Source: an uncultured Oscillospiraceae bacterium (lineage in GTDB: Bacteria; Bacillota; Clostridia; Oscillospirales; Ruminococcaceae). Taken from it: a stretch of 64,000 nucleotides of DNA. Location of the stretch: NCBI GenBank assembly GCA_947522735.1, contig CANNTZ010000005.1:1-64000 (forward strand), in the 5' to 3' direction. The notes below the pieces were generated by a model, which was not told the DNA's origin, did not search any database, and was given only the letters and a program-made list of their open reading frames with translations. Positions 1-8,221 of this stretch are shown piece after piece. A program made the translations under genes and the position numbers. The first letter of the stretch is position 1, and the number at the start of each line of letters is the position of its first letter.

Positions 1-2
1 TG

Positions 3-1751
3 CGCACGATGAAGTTCAAGTCCGACTCCAAGCAGCGCCAGAAAGCGCTGGAGACGATGGAGGTCTATGCGCCGCTCGCGCACCGCCTCGGTATCCGCGC
101 TATCAAGGAGGAGCTGGAGGACTCGGCAATAGAGATACTCGACCCGGTGGCTTACGCCGAGATAGAGAATCACATAAACATGGAAAAAAGCGACATGAGC
201 CGCTTCATCGAGGAGATCAAGAAGAAGATATACGACCGCCTCAGCCCCGAGCTGCCCGGCGTCTATATCGAGGGGCGCGTCAAGAGCATCTATGGCATCT
301 ACCGCAAGCTCTATATGAACGGCCACGCCTTTGAGGAGATATACGACATCTACGCCGTGCGCGTCATTGTGGATACCGTGACCGAGTGCTACAACGTGCT
401 CGGCATTATCCACGACATGTTCACGCCTATACCGAACCGCTTCAAGGACTACATCTCCACGCCAAAGCAGAACATGTACCAGTCGCTGCACACCACCGTT
501 ATCGACAAGACCAGCACCAACAATTCGCCCTTTGAGGTGCAGATACGCACATGGGAGATGCACCATACGGCGGAATACGGCATTGCGGCGCACTGGAAAT
601 ACAAGGCGGGCGTAACCGGCACCGACAAGCTTGACGAGCGCCTGCAATGGGTGCGAAAAATGCTCGAGGCGCAGAAGGAGTCGGACGCAACCGACCTTGT
701 GCGCTCCATCAAGTCGGATCTCTCGCCGGACGAGGTGTTCGTCTATACCCCAAAGGGAGACGTCAAGAGCCTGCCGACCGGCGCCACCGTCATTGATTTC
801 GCCTACGCCATCCACACCGAGGTCGGCAACCACATGATCGGCGCGAAGGTGGACGGCAGGATGGTCTCGCTTGATTTTCAGGTCAAGACCGGCATGATAG
901 TCGAGATAATCACCTCCAACGCCAAGGACAGAGGCCCCAGCCGCGACTGGCTCAACATCGTCCAGACGGGCGAAGCGCGCAGCAAAATACGCGCGTGGTT
1001 CAAGCGCGAGCGCCGCGACGAAAACATCGCACAGGGCAGAGAGGAGATCGAGAAGGAATTTCGACGCAACAACATCGACCTTGGCGACGAGGAAATGTCC
1101 AAATTCCTCGACGAGGTGGCGCGCCGTCAGAAGTTCCCGAACGTCGATGAGTTCTATGCGGCGATCGGCTACGGCGGCATAGCCATCTCCAAGATAATGC
1201 CGCGCATCAAGGACGACTACCAGCGCATCTACAAGACCGACGACGCAGCGAAGATAGAGAAGGTAATCGCCAAGACGAAGCGTGATAAAAAGACCTCGAG
1301 CGGCGTCATAATCGAGGATCTCGACGAGTGCCTCGTCAAATTTGCGCGCTGCTGCAACCCGCTGCCCGGAGACGAGATCGTTGGCTTCGTCACGCGCGGC
1401 TACGGCGTTTCGATTCACAAAAAGGACTGCATCAACGTGGTGAACGCGATGAACAGCGAATCCACCGCCGGACGCTGGGTCAAGGCACACTGGGAAAACG
1501 TGGCCGCCGAGCGATACATGTCCACCATCGAGATTATCGCCAACGACAGAGGCGGCCTGCTCGCCGACGTGAGCATCGCGCTGCTAAACATGAAGATACC
1601 AATCCACACCCTCAACGCCAGAGAGGGCAAGGACGGCATGGCGAGCATCAAGCTGACCGTCGAGGTCGGCAGCGTGGAGCAGCTCGCCAAGATAATGGAC
1701 AAATTCCGCAGCCTGGACGGCGTCAGCCGCGTCGAGCGCTGCGGTCAGTGA
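3..1751 (+). CDS. rel: Bifunctional (p)ppGpp synthetase/hydrolase Rel, 5'-truncated by window edge
   Basis: RelA/SpoT family enzyme that makes and degrades the stringent-response alarmone (p)ppGpp. The reading frame is open to the window edge, so the N-terminal HD hydrolase domain is mostly missing. The ATG at 9 is internal, inside the conserved segment leading to 'YAPLAHRLGI'. Counting from that ATG, the synthetase domain begins around residue 85 (GRVKSIYGIYRKL), the TGS domain covers about 240-300 (DEVFVYTPKG...), a zinc-finger/helical region with paired Cys lies near 445-455 (FARCCNPLPGDEI), and a C-terminal ACT domain covers about 505-578. The neighbour dtd begins 39 bases downstream; rel-dtd adjacency is common in Firmicutes. 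The family assignment is secure. Whether hydrolase activity is intact cannot be judged from the visible part. Confidence 0.97.
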   Translation, partial: RTMKFKSDSKQRQKALETMEVYAPLAHRLGIRAIKEELEDSAIEILDPVAYAEIENHINMEKSDMSRFIEEIKKKIYDRLSPELPGVYIEGRVKSIYGIYRKLYMNGHAFEEIYDIYAVRVIVDTVTECYNVLGIIHDMFTPIPNRFKDYISTPKQNMYQSLHTTVIDKTSTNNSPFEVQIRTWEMHHTAEYGIAAHWKYKAGVTGTDKLDERLQWVRKMLEAQKESDATDLVRSIKSDLSPDEVFVYTPKGDVKSLPTGATVIDFAYAIHTEVGNHMIGAKVDGRMVSLDFQVKTGMIVEIITSNAKDRGPSRDWLNIVQTGEARSKIRAWFKRERRDENIAQGREEIEKEFRRNNIDLGDEEMSKFLDEVARRQKFPNVDEFYAAIGYGGIAISKIMPRIKDDYQRIYKTDDAAKIEKVIAKTKRDKKTSSGVIIEDLDECLVKFARCCNPLPGDEIVGFVTRGYGVSIHKKDCINVVNAMNSESTAGRWVKAHWENVAAERYMSTIEIIANDRGGLLADVSIALLNMKIPIHTLNAREGKDGMASIKLTVEVGSVEQLAKIMDKFRSLDGVSRVERCGQ

Positions 1752-1790
1752 TGATTCGGTGATAGTATCGATATCCGGAGGGGCTTTAAT

Positions 1791-2255
1791 ATGAGACTTG
1801 TTATACAGCGGACAAGCGGCGCGTCGGTCGTTTCGGACGGCGTTCCGACCGGCGAGATAGGCAGGGGACTTGCGGCTTTTGTGGGCGTCGCACAGGGCGA
1901 CGGCGAGGCACAGGCGGATTTTTTAGCCGCAAAGCTGATAAATCTGCGAATATTCGAGGACGAGGCGGGCAGGATGAACCGCTCCGTGACGGATATAGGC
2001 GGCGGGCTGATGCTGATACCGAATTTTACGCTGTTTGCGGATTGCAGTCACGGCAACCGTCCCTACTTTGCCGCGGCGATGGAGCCGGGGGAGGCCGGAC
2101 GCCTTTACGAATATTTTGTGGAGCGGGTTGGAGCGATTTGGGGCGAACGCCCGGCGACCGGCGTGTTTGGAGCAAATATGCAGGTGCGCGTCGATAACGA
2201 CGGACCCGTGACGATAATAATGGACACCGACGAGATCATGAAAAAGGCAAAATAA
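1791..2255 (+). CDS. dtd: D-aminoacyl-tRNA deacylase
   Basis: Removes D-amino acids (and glycine mischarged on tRNA-Ala) from tRNA, acting in the cytoplasm as a homodimer. Length (154 aa) is typical. The C-terminal Gly-Pro motif that enters the partner active site is present (DNDGPVTIIMDT). The other signature, normally SQFTL in E. coli-type enzymes, reads PNFTL here within 'LIPNFTLFADCSHGNRP', so the Ser-Gln pair is replaced by Pro-Asn. The start has a good ribosome site (GGAGG at 1777-1781, 9 bases before ATG). It follows rel closely and is probably cotranscribed with it. Confidence 0.95.
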   Translation: MRLVIQRTSGASVVSDGVPTGEIGRGLAAFVGVAQGDGEAQADFLAAKLINLRIFEDEAGRMNRSVTDIGGGLMLIPNFTLFADCSHGNRPYFAAAMEPGEAGRLYEYFVERVGAIWGERPATGVFGANMQVRVDNDGPVTIIMDTDEIMKKAK

Positions 2256-2328
2256 GCGTTGTTAAGCAATATTATTACAGGCCAAAATGCGGCTCGTGCG
2301 GTCGCAAGCCAAGGAGGTTGTGCGAGAG

Positions 2329-2961
2329 ATGAACATATATCGGATATCCGTCGGGATGCTTGGGACAAACTGCTATCTTTTGACGTCCGGCAGCGAGGCG
2401 GCGATAATCGATCCCGGAGCGAGCGCCGCAAGGATAGAGAAATTTGTCGGCGGCGTCTGCCAAAACGCGATTGCGGTCAAATATATCCTGCTCACGCACG
2501 GTCATTTTGACCACATAGGCGCGCTGGCGCAGATAAAGGCGCGCTATCCCGCAGCGGAGGTTATGATCCACTCGGCGGATGCGGACAGGCTCATCCATCC
2601 CGGAGACTATGACCGCTTTTTCCCGCGCACAACTCCGCTCGAGGGCGGTGCGGACAGGCTGCTCGAGGACGGAGATACGCTCGCGCTTGGCGATGAGACG
2701 ATAGAGGTGCTGCACACTCCCGGGCACACTCCCGGCGGCGTCGTATACAAGGCGGGGGATATCCTCGTCACAGGCGATACGCTGTTCCACGGCGACATAG
2801 GCCGCACGGATCTGCCAGGCGGAGACCACGCGCAGCTTCTGCGCTCGTTGGCAAGGCTGAGCGCCTTGCCCGGAGATTACCGGGTTTATCCCGGACACGG
2901 CGAGGGCACGACGCTCGCGCAGGAGCGGCTGTATAACGGTTATATGCGGGGCGAGGTATGA
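2329..2961 (+). CDS. MBL-fold metallohydrolase (glyoxalase II / YcbL-like)
   Basis: Single-domain zinc hydrolase of the metallo-beta-lactamase superfamily (210 aa). The metal motif THGHFDH sits at residues 56-62, and further conserved segments are GHTPGG, TGDTLFHGDIGRTD and the late ligand block YPGHGEGT. This pattern fits the small glyoxalase II-like/YcbL group, whose natural thioester or phosphate substrate is often unknown. The start was placed at ATG 2329 because AAGGAGG (2311-2317) lies 11 bases upstream; an earlier in-frame ATG at 2287 lacks a site. The last codons overlap the start of hemZ by 4 bases (ATGA), so the two are translationally coupled. Confidence 0.9.
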   Translation: MNIYRISVGMLGTNCYLLTSGSEAAIIDPGASAARIEKFVGGVCQNAIAVKYILLTHGHFDHIGALAQIKARYPAAEVMIHSADADRLIHPGDYDRFFPRTTPLEGGADRLLEDGDTLALGDETIEVLHTPGHTPGGVVYKAGDILVTGDTLFHGDIGRTDLPGGDHAQLLRSLARLSALPGDYRVYPGHGEGTTLAQERLYNGYMRGEV

Positions 2962-4442
2962 TAACGCTTGCACTTTGCGGAAACGGTTTCCGCTATGAGC
3001 TGGAGGCTGTCTGTCGGATATTTGCGGGCAGCGCCAAAATAAATATAATTGAAACGGATACCGAGCCGGAGAGCGGCGACAGCGTTTTCGCTGCACGCCG
3101 TGGGCGGGAGCTTTTCGCGGCAGTCACCGTCGCGGGAAAGAGGAGCGAGGAGCGCGAGACGCTTGAAATCGCCACGGATGCGCCGGAATACGACCGCGAG
3201 TGCGAGCGTATCCTCGGCATCCTCATCTACCGTGCCTTCTCGCGCCTCACCGGCCGCACGCCGCATTGGGGCGTGCTGACAGGCATACGTCCGGTCAAGC
3301 TGGTATATAAATATTGGGAAAGAGGATTTGCGGACGAGGATATTGTGCGCGAGCTGAGCGAGCGCTACCTCGTCTCGGAGAAAAAGAGCCGCGTGCTGCT
3401 GCGCACGGCGCATCGTGAGCGCGAGGCGGTCTCGTTGTCCCGCCCGGAGTCGTTCAGCCTCTACCTTGCGGTGCCTTTCTGTCCGACGCGCTGCCGCTAC
3501 TGCTCCTTCGTCTCGCACTCGATAGACAAGGCAGGCAGGCTTGTGTCGGAATATGTCGAGCTGCTGCAAAGGGAGATAGAGCGCACAGGAGCCGTTGCGC
3601 GGTCGCTGGGGCTGCGTCTGGAGACGGTGTATATGGGCGGCGGCACGCCAACCACGCTTTCGGCGGAGCAGCTCAGGGCGGTGCTGGGCGCGGTGCGCAG
3701 CAGCTTTGATTTTTCCACGGTACGGGAGTTCACCGTCGAGGCGGGCCGCCCGGACACGATAACCGGCGAAAAGCTGGATGCGTTGATCGACTGCGGGGTG
3801 GATAGAATAAGCATAAATCCGCAGACGATGAGCGACGCCGTGCTTGAAAACATCGGACGCCGCCACACGGCGCAGCAAACGCGGGAGGCCTATTCGCTCG
3901 CAAGAAAGCGCCGGTTTAAATGTATAAATATGGATATCATTGCGGGCCTGCCCGGAGACGATACCGGCGGCTTCCGGCGCACCGTTGACGAGCTGATCGC
4001 GCTCGAGCCGGAGAATATCACCGTCCACACGCTGAGCATCAAGCGGGCGGCGGGGCTCAGCGAAACCGGCGAGCAGCTCCTCTCGGCGGCGAACGGCACG
4101 GCCTCGAGGATGCTGGACTACGCCTACGACGCTCTCGGAGCGAGCGGCTATCTGCCATACTACCTCTACCGCCAGAAAAACACGCTTGACAACCTTGAAA
4201 ACACGGGCTTTTCCCGGGAGGGCTTCGACGGGCTATACAACATATATATAATGGCGGAGACGCACTCGATACTTGCCGCAGGCGCGGGCGGAGTGACCAA
4301 GCTTTGCGCGCCGGATGGACGTATCGAGCGCAGCTTCAACTATAAATACCCTTACGAATACAATTCGCGCTTCGCAACGGTGCTTGAACGAAAGGAGAGC
4401 GTGCGGGAATTTTATGAGAGAATTGAAGATAAAACGGATTGA
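2958..4442 (+). CDS. hemZ: Coproporphyrinogen dehydrogenase-like radical SAM protein HemZ
   Basis: Radical SAM enzyme of the HemN/HemZ group (494 aa). An N-terminal domain of about 165 residues is followed by the [4Fe-4S] motif CPTRCRYC (Cys175, Cys179, Cys182), the SAM-binding GGGTPT segment (in YMGGGTPTTL), and the HemN-type region with 'ITVHTLSIKR'. HemZ proteins are annotated as oxygen-independent coproporphyrinogen III oxidases, but several HemN-like proteins have other roles (heme chaperone, methyltransferase). No other heme gene lies in the window, so the reaction is inferred from family only. It overlaps the upstream hydrolase by 4 bases and the downstream kinase by 29 bases, consistent with one operon. 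Confidence 0.88.
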   Translation: MITLALCGNGFRYELEAVCRIFAGSAKINIIETDTEPESGDSVFAARRGRELFAAVTVAGKRSEERETLEIATDAPEYDRECERILGILIYRAFSRLTGRTPHWGVLTGIRPVKLVYKYWERGFADEDIVRELSERYLVSEKKSRVLLRTAHREREAVSLSRPESFSLYLAVPFCPTRCRYCSFVSHSIDKAGRLVSEYVELLQREIERTGAVARSLGLRLETVYMGGGTPTTLSAEQLRAVLGAVRSSFDFSTVREFTVEAGRPDTITGEKLDALIDCGVDRISINPQTMSDAVLENIGRRHTAQQTREAYSLARKRRFKCINMDIIAGLPGDDTGGFRRTVDELIALEPENITVHTLSIKRAAGLSETGEQLLSAANGTASRMLDYAYDALGASGYLPYYLYRQKNTLDNLENTGFSREGFDGLYNIYIMAETHSILAAGAGGVTKLCAPDGRIERSFNYKYPYEYNSRFATVLERKESVREFYERIEDKTD

Positions 4443-5361
4443 GGTTGACGAAAATAACCGTCGCGCAGAAAATATAAAGAGCTTTGTCGCGGAATCGGAA
4501 TATCGCTATTCCCGGCGCATCGAGGCGGTCGCGGAGCGCATCGAGGAGGAGATCGGGCGCAAATCGGTGCTGCTCATAGCGGGTCCGTCCGCCTCCGGAA
4601 AGACGACGACCGCACACGAGGTCAGCGCAAGGCTTGCGCTCGCCGGGATAAACGCGCCGGTCATCTCCCTCGACGACTTCTACAAGGGCGTCGATAAGCT
4701 CCCGCGCCGCGTGAACGGCGAGCCGGATCTCGAATCGGTCTATGGGCTGGATCTTGCGGCGATGGAGCGCTGCTTTGCGCGGCTTTTCGAGTGCGGCAGC
4801 GCGCTTTTCCCGCGCTATGACTTCGCAACCGGACGCTCCGTCCCGGATGCGCACGAGATAACGACAGGGGAGCGCGGGATTCTGATAATCGAGGGCATAC
4901 ACGCGCTTAATCCGCTGATAACAGGCGACCTTGATGAAAATATGTTTCTGCGGCTGTATGTCCGCACGGCGACCGAGTTCGTTCACGGCGGCAAGGTCGT
5001 GATGTCCCCGGAGGACACGCGCAAGGTGCGCCGCATGGTTCGCGACCACTACTACCGCGCAACCAGTCTTGAACGCACTCTCGACCTGTGGGAGGGCGTG
5101 CTGGAGGGCGAGCTGAAGTATATCCATCCGTATATCGGCGAGGCGGACTTTGCGATGAATACCACCTACGATTACGAGCCGAACGTTTTCCACAACTATC
5201 TGTTCCCGCTGCTCACAGAGGCGGCGGCGTTTGGAAAGACGCGCTATTCCAAAGAGTTCGTTAGGCTGCGCGAGGCGTTCAACAGGTTTGAGGATATCCC
5301 TGCCGAATCCGTTCCGGCAAGCTCAATGCTGCGCGAATTTATACCGGAGAAAAACAATTAG
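4414..5361 (+). CDS. Uridine kinase / phosphoribulokinase-family nucleoside kinase
   Basis: P-loop kinase (315 aa) of the uridine kinase/PRK family. Walker A is GPSASGKTTT at about residues 57-66. It is followed by 'ISLDDFYKG', a typical substrate-binding segment of uridine kinases, and 'IIEGIHALNP', the Walker B-like strand. The first ~50 residues form an extra N-terminal stretch also seen in clostridial nucleoside kinases that may once have carried a TGS-like module. ATG 4414 is preferred (AAAGGAGAG upstream at 4391-4399, inside the end of hemZ); an upstream in-frame ATG at 4315 would lie deep within hemZ. The exact nucleoside is unknown. Confidence 0.85.
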   Translation: MRELKIKRIEVDENNRRAENIKSFVAESEYRYSRRIEAVAERIEEEIGRKSVLLIAGPSASGKTTTAHEVSARLALAGINAPVISLDDFYKGVDKLPRRVNGEPDLESVYGLDLAAMERCFARLFECGSALFPRYDFATGRSVPDAHEITTGERGILIIEGIHALNPLITGDLDENMFLRLYVRTATEFVHGGKVVMSPEDTRKVRRMVRDHYYRATSLERTLDLWEGVLEGELKYIHPYIGEADFAMNTTYDYEPNVFHNYLFPLLTEAAAFGKTRYSKEFVRLREAFNRFEDIPAESVPASSMLREFIPEKNN

Positions 5362-5387
5362 TTTATATAAGCTATTAAATTTGTTAA

Positions 5388-5416
5388 TTGAAAAACCGGC
5401 GCTCCTGACGTATAAT
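5388..5416 (+). promoter_or_regulatory. Sigma-A promoter for the zinc-ribbon gene
   Basis: TTGAAA (5388-5393), 17-base spacer, TATAAT (5411-5416). It sits in the intergenic gap after the kinase gene, about 80 bases before the zinc-ribbon ATG. Confidence 0.75.
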
Positions 5417-5493
5417 AAAAGGAGACACAGACGTTGTCCGTCTGCGCATATATACTAAATATTTTTATTCAAACGGAAACGGAGGACCAGACT

Positions 5494-5949
5494 ATGACAA
5501 ACACATTCGACGAGATTTTTGACACCGTGAGAGAGCTCGCAAGCAAGGCGGGCAAAAAGACGACTGAGCTGGTTGATCTTTCCAAGGTGAGACTGGAGAT
5601 CGCCTCCATCAACAGCGATATCAAGAGAGGCTTTGAGAAGCTCGGCTCGCTGACCTACAGCGCCTACAATAAGGACTGCGACAACTCCGAGCTTGTAAAG
5701 CACTGCGTCGCAGAGATAGACGCGCTCTATCAGCGCCTTGAGGAGTGCAAGGGGAAGATTGACGCCGCGAAGAAGGTCGTCAGATGCCCAGAGTGCGGCA
5801 CGGCCAACAACATCATCGCGACCTACTGCTATGTCTGCGGCACAAAGCTGGTGAAGGAGGAGCCGGAGGGCACCACCGAGGCCGAGACCGCTCAGAATGA
5901 GCCGGAGACCGCGGAGAAAGAGGAAAAGGACACAGCCGCTGAGGAATGA
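5494..5949 (+). CDS. Zinc-ribbon protein of unknown function
   Basis: A 151-residue soluble protein. The first ~95 residues look helical (coiled-coil-like, with repeated Lys/Glu and Leu). A C-terminal zinc ribbon with CPEC and CYVC pairs follows (Cys98, Cys101, Cys112, Cys115). The tail of about 35 residues is almost entirely Glu, Thr and Ala. ATG 5494 has GGAGG at 5481-5485. It has its own strong promoter and no obvious operon partner. Similar helical/zinc-ribbon proteins occur widely in Clostridia without a known role. No function is assigned. Confidence 0.85.
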   Translation: MTNTFDEIFDTVRELASKAGKKTTELVDLSKVRLEIASINSDIKRGFEKLGSLTYSAYNKDCDNSELVKHCVAEIDALYQRLEECKGKIDAAKKVVRCPECGTANNIIATYCYVCGTKLVKEEPEGTTEAETAQNEPETAEKEEKDTAAEE

Positions 5950-6069
5950 TCAGCGATGTTTTTTGAGGCAGAATGAAGTCGGAGGAACGGAAACGCGGCG
6001 GCTTTGGGGCGCGGCGCTCCGTTCCTCTGTGTGGAAACGCACAGGCGTATATGTTTGAGGAGCGGGCGA

Positions 6070-6909
6070 ATGGTAGAATTTGACAGATGTAAAAGAAGCG
6101 CGGAGCACATCCTCGCGGCAACAAAGCAGCGCCCGAGGCTTGCGATAATACTTGGCTCCGGGCTTGGCGCGCTTGCGCACGAGCTGGAGGGCGCGGAGAG
6201 GTTCGAGTATACCTCGATTCCCGGCTTCATGCGCTCCACCAACGAGATGCACGAGGGCGCGCTGTATATCGGCAGGCTGCGCGGAGTCACCGTCGCGGCG
6301 CTTGCCGGGCGTTATCACTATTACGAGGGCTATTCGATGGCCGACGCGGCTTTCCCTGTCGGGGTGCTCGCGCAGATGGGCGTCGAAACGCTTATCGTCA
6401 CCAACGCGGCGGGCGGCATAAACCCCGCCTACGGCAAGGGCGAGCTGGTCGTCCTGCGCGACCACATCAAATTCTTCTCCGACAGCCCCCTCAGGGGCAA
6501 CACCGACGCGCCGTTCGGCCCGAAATTCTTCGACATGAGCGACGCGTATTCGTGTGCGCTGCGCGAAAAGGCAAGGCTCTGCGCCGGACGCCTTGGGATG
6601 AAGGTGCACGAGGGCGTATACGCGTGGATGCCGGGGCCGCAGTATGAGACGCCCGCCGAGATAAGAATGCTGTCCGTTCTCGGCGCCGACGTGGTGGGAA
6701 TGTCCACCGTGCCGGAGGTGATTATGGCGGCGCAGTGCGGCATAAAGACGCTTGGTATATCATGCGTCACCAACATGGCCGCCGGGCTTTCCGGAGATAA
6801 GCTCTCCGACGAGGAGGTCGTCGAGACGGCAAGGCGCGTTCACGGCGAGTTTTCCGCGCTGGTGCGCGAGATCGTGGCGGAGATCGGGGGCGCGGGAGAT
6901 GCTGTTTGA
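6070..6909 (+). CDS. punA: Purine nucleoside phosphorylase (PNP/MTAP family)
   Basis: Trimeric-type purine nucleoside phosphorylase (279 aa), which splits purine nucleosides with phosphate into base and ribose-1-phosphate. Family signatures in order: phosphate-binding GSGLG near the N-terminus, GRYHYYEGYS, TNAAGGINPAYGKG, a GPQYETPAEIR segment, GMSTVPEVIMA and SCVTNMAAG. The start at 6070 has TGAGGAG seven bases upstream. It overlaps the following deaminase-like gene by 11 bases, a strong sign of coupled expression and a joint role in purine or methylthioadenosine salvage. An inverted repeat (5982-5991 with 6018-6027) lies in the short leader but has no T-run. Confidence 0.93.
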   Translation: MVEFDRCKRSAEHILAATKQRPRLAIILGSGLGALAHELEGAERFEYTSIPGFMRSTNEMHEGALYIGRLRGVTVAALAGRYHYYEGYSMADAAFPVGVLAQMGVETLIVTNAAGGINPAYGKGELVVLRDHIKFFSDSPLRGNTDAPFGPKFFDMSDAYSCALREKARLCAGRLGMKVHEGVYAWMPGPQYETPAEIRMLSVLGADVVGMSTVPEVIMAAQCGIKTLGISCVTNMAAGLSGDKLSDEEVVETARRVHGEFSALVREIVAEIGGAGDAV

Positions 6910-8203
6910 GAAGATAAGCATCATCGATGAAAATTTTGAGCTTCAACGGGACAGATATGTGCTCGTAAGGGACGGTCGCATTGTCTCGATAACCGGCAAA
7001 GCGCCGGAGAATTATTCGGGCGCGCGCTATCACGGCGAGGGCAGGCTGCTCATGCCGGGCATGGTCAACACCCACTCCCATCTGCCCATGACGCTGATGC
7101 GCGGCTACGGCGACGGGCTGACGCTGCAAAGCTGGCTGTTCGACCGCATATTCCCGTTTGAGGATAAAATGACCGACGAGGACGCGTTCTGGGGCGCGCT
7201 GCTCGGGATAGCGGAGCTGCTCGCGGGCGGCGTCACCTCCGTCAGCGATATGTACATGTTCGGCGATTCGGTCTGCAAGGCGGCGGAGCTTGCGGGGATT
7301 AAATGCAACTTCGCTCGCTGCATCTCCTGCTCCGACGACAGGCCGCTCGGGGAAATCAGGAGCTTCGGTCAGGCGTTGGATATAATGCGGGACTACGACG
7401 GCGCGAACGGCGGACGTATCCGCGCAGAGCTGGCGCTCCATGCGGAATATACCTCCTGTGACGGCGTTATCGCGCAATTTGCGGACTACGTGCGCAGCCA
7501 CGACGTCCGCGTCAGCACACATATATCCGAGACGCGACAGGAGCACGAGGAGTGCAAGCAGCGTCACGGAGGCATGACCCCGGTGCAATATTTTGAATCA
7601 AAGGGACTTTTTGACAATAAAAAGGCGTTCGCAGCTCACTGTGTCTGGATAGAGCCGGAGGACAGGGAAATACTTGCAAAGCACGGCGCGGCGGTCGCTC
7701 ACTGCCCGTCGAGCAACATGAAGCTCGGAAGCGGGCTTGCCGACGTGAAAGCGATGCTGGATGCCGGGCTCACCGTCGGTATCGGCACAGACGGCGCGGG
7801 GAGCAACAACAATCTTGACATGTTTGAGGAAATGCACCTGGCAGCGCTCACGGCGAGCGCGAAGAAGCTGAATGCGGCGGCGATAGCGCCAAAGGAGCTG
7901 CTGCGGATGGCGACGCGCAACGGCGCGCTGATGCAGGGCAGGGGAGATTGCGGACTTATAAAGCCCGGCTTCCGCGCCGACCTTGCGGTGATTGACCTGC
8001 AAAAGCCGCACCTCTGTCCGCAGAACGACGTCGTGTCGGCGCTGGTCTATTCGGCGGGCGCGCAGGACGTTGTGCTGACAATGGTGGACGGCGAGGTTGT
8101 ATATGAAAACGGCCGCTTCGCGCACATCGATACCGACGAGGCGATGTCACGGGCGGAAAAGGCAGTCTGCGGAATAAAAAGCAGGCTTGACAGGCAAAAC
8201 TGA
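6899..8203 (+). CDS. mtaD: Amidohydrolase, likely 5'-methylthioadenosine/S-adenosylhomocysteine deaminase
   Basis: Metal-dependent amidohydrolase (434 aa) of the TrzN/MtaD branch. The N-terminal metal motif is VNTHSHLPMTLMRG. It is followed by 'LQSWL' and 'FPFEDKM', hallmarks of the MTA/SAH deaminase group, then STHISET, AAHCVW and the late metal ligand segment GIGTDGAGSNNNLDM. The enzyme would deaminate MTA, SAH or adenosine to the inosyl compound. The 11-base overlap with purine nucleoside phosphorylase fits a pathway in which the deaminated nucleoside is then phosphorolysed. The symbol is tentative because related enzymes use other aminopurines. Confidence 0.85.
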   Translation: MLFEKISIIDENFELQRDRYVLVRDGRIVSITGKAPENYSGARYHGEGRLLMPGMVNTHSHLPMTLMRGYGDGLTLQSWLFDRIFPFEDKMTDEDAFWGALLGIAELLAGGVTSVSDMYMFGDSVCKAAELAGIKCNFARCISCSDDRPLGEIRSFGQALDIMRDYDGANGGRIRAELALHAEYTSCDGVIAQFADYVRSHDVRVSTHISETRQEHEECKQRHGGMTPVQYFESKGLFDNKKAFAAHCVWIEPEDREILAKHGAAVAHCPSSNMKLGSGLADVKAMLDAGLTVGIGTDGAGSNNNLDMFEEMHLAALTASAKKLNAAAIAPKELLRMATRNGALMQGRGDCGLIKPGFRADLAVIDLQKPHLCPQNDVVSALVYSAGAQDVVLTMVDGEVVYENGRFAHIDTDEAMSRAEKAVCGIKSRLDRQN

Positions 8204-8221
8204 GTATAGGAGCGTGTCCGG

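Noticed and set aside
5381..5386. TTGTTA at 5381 as a Rex operator half-site or a -35 box.
   Set aside because: The rest of the Rex palindrome is missing, and the spacing to TATAAT (24 bases) is too long; TTGAAA at 5388 is the better -35.
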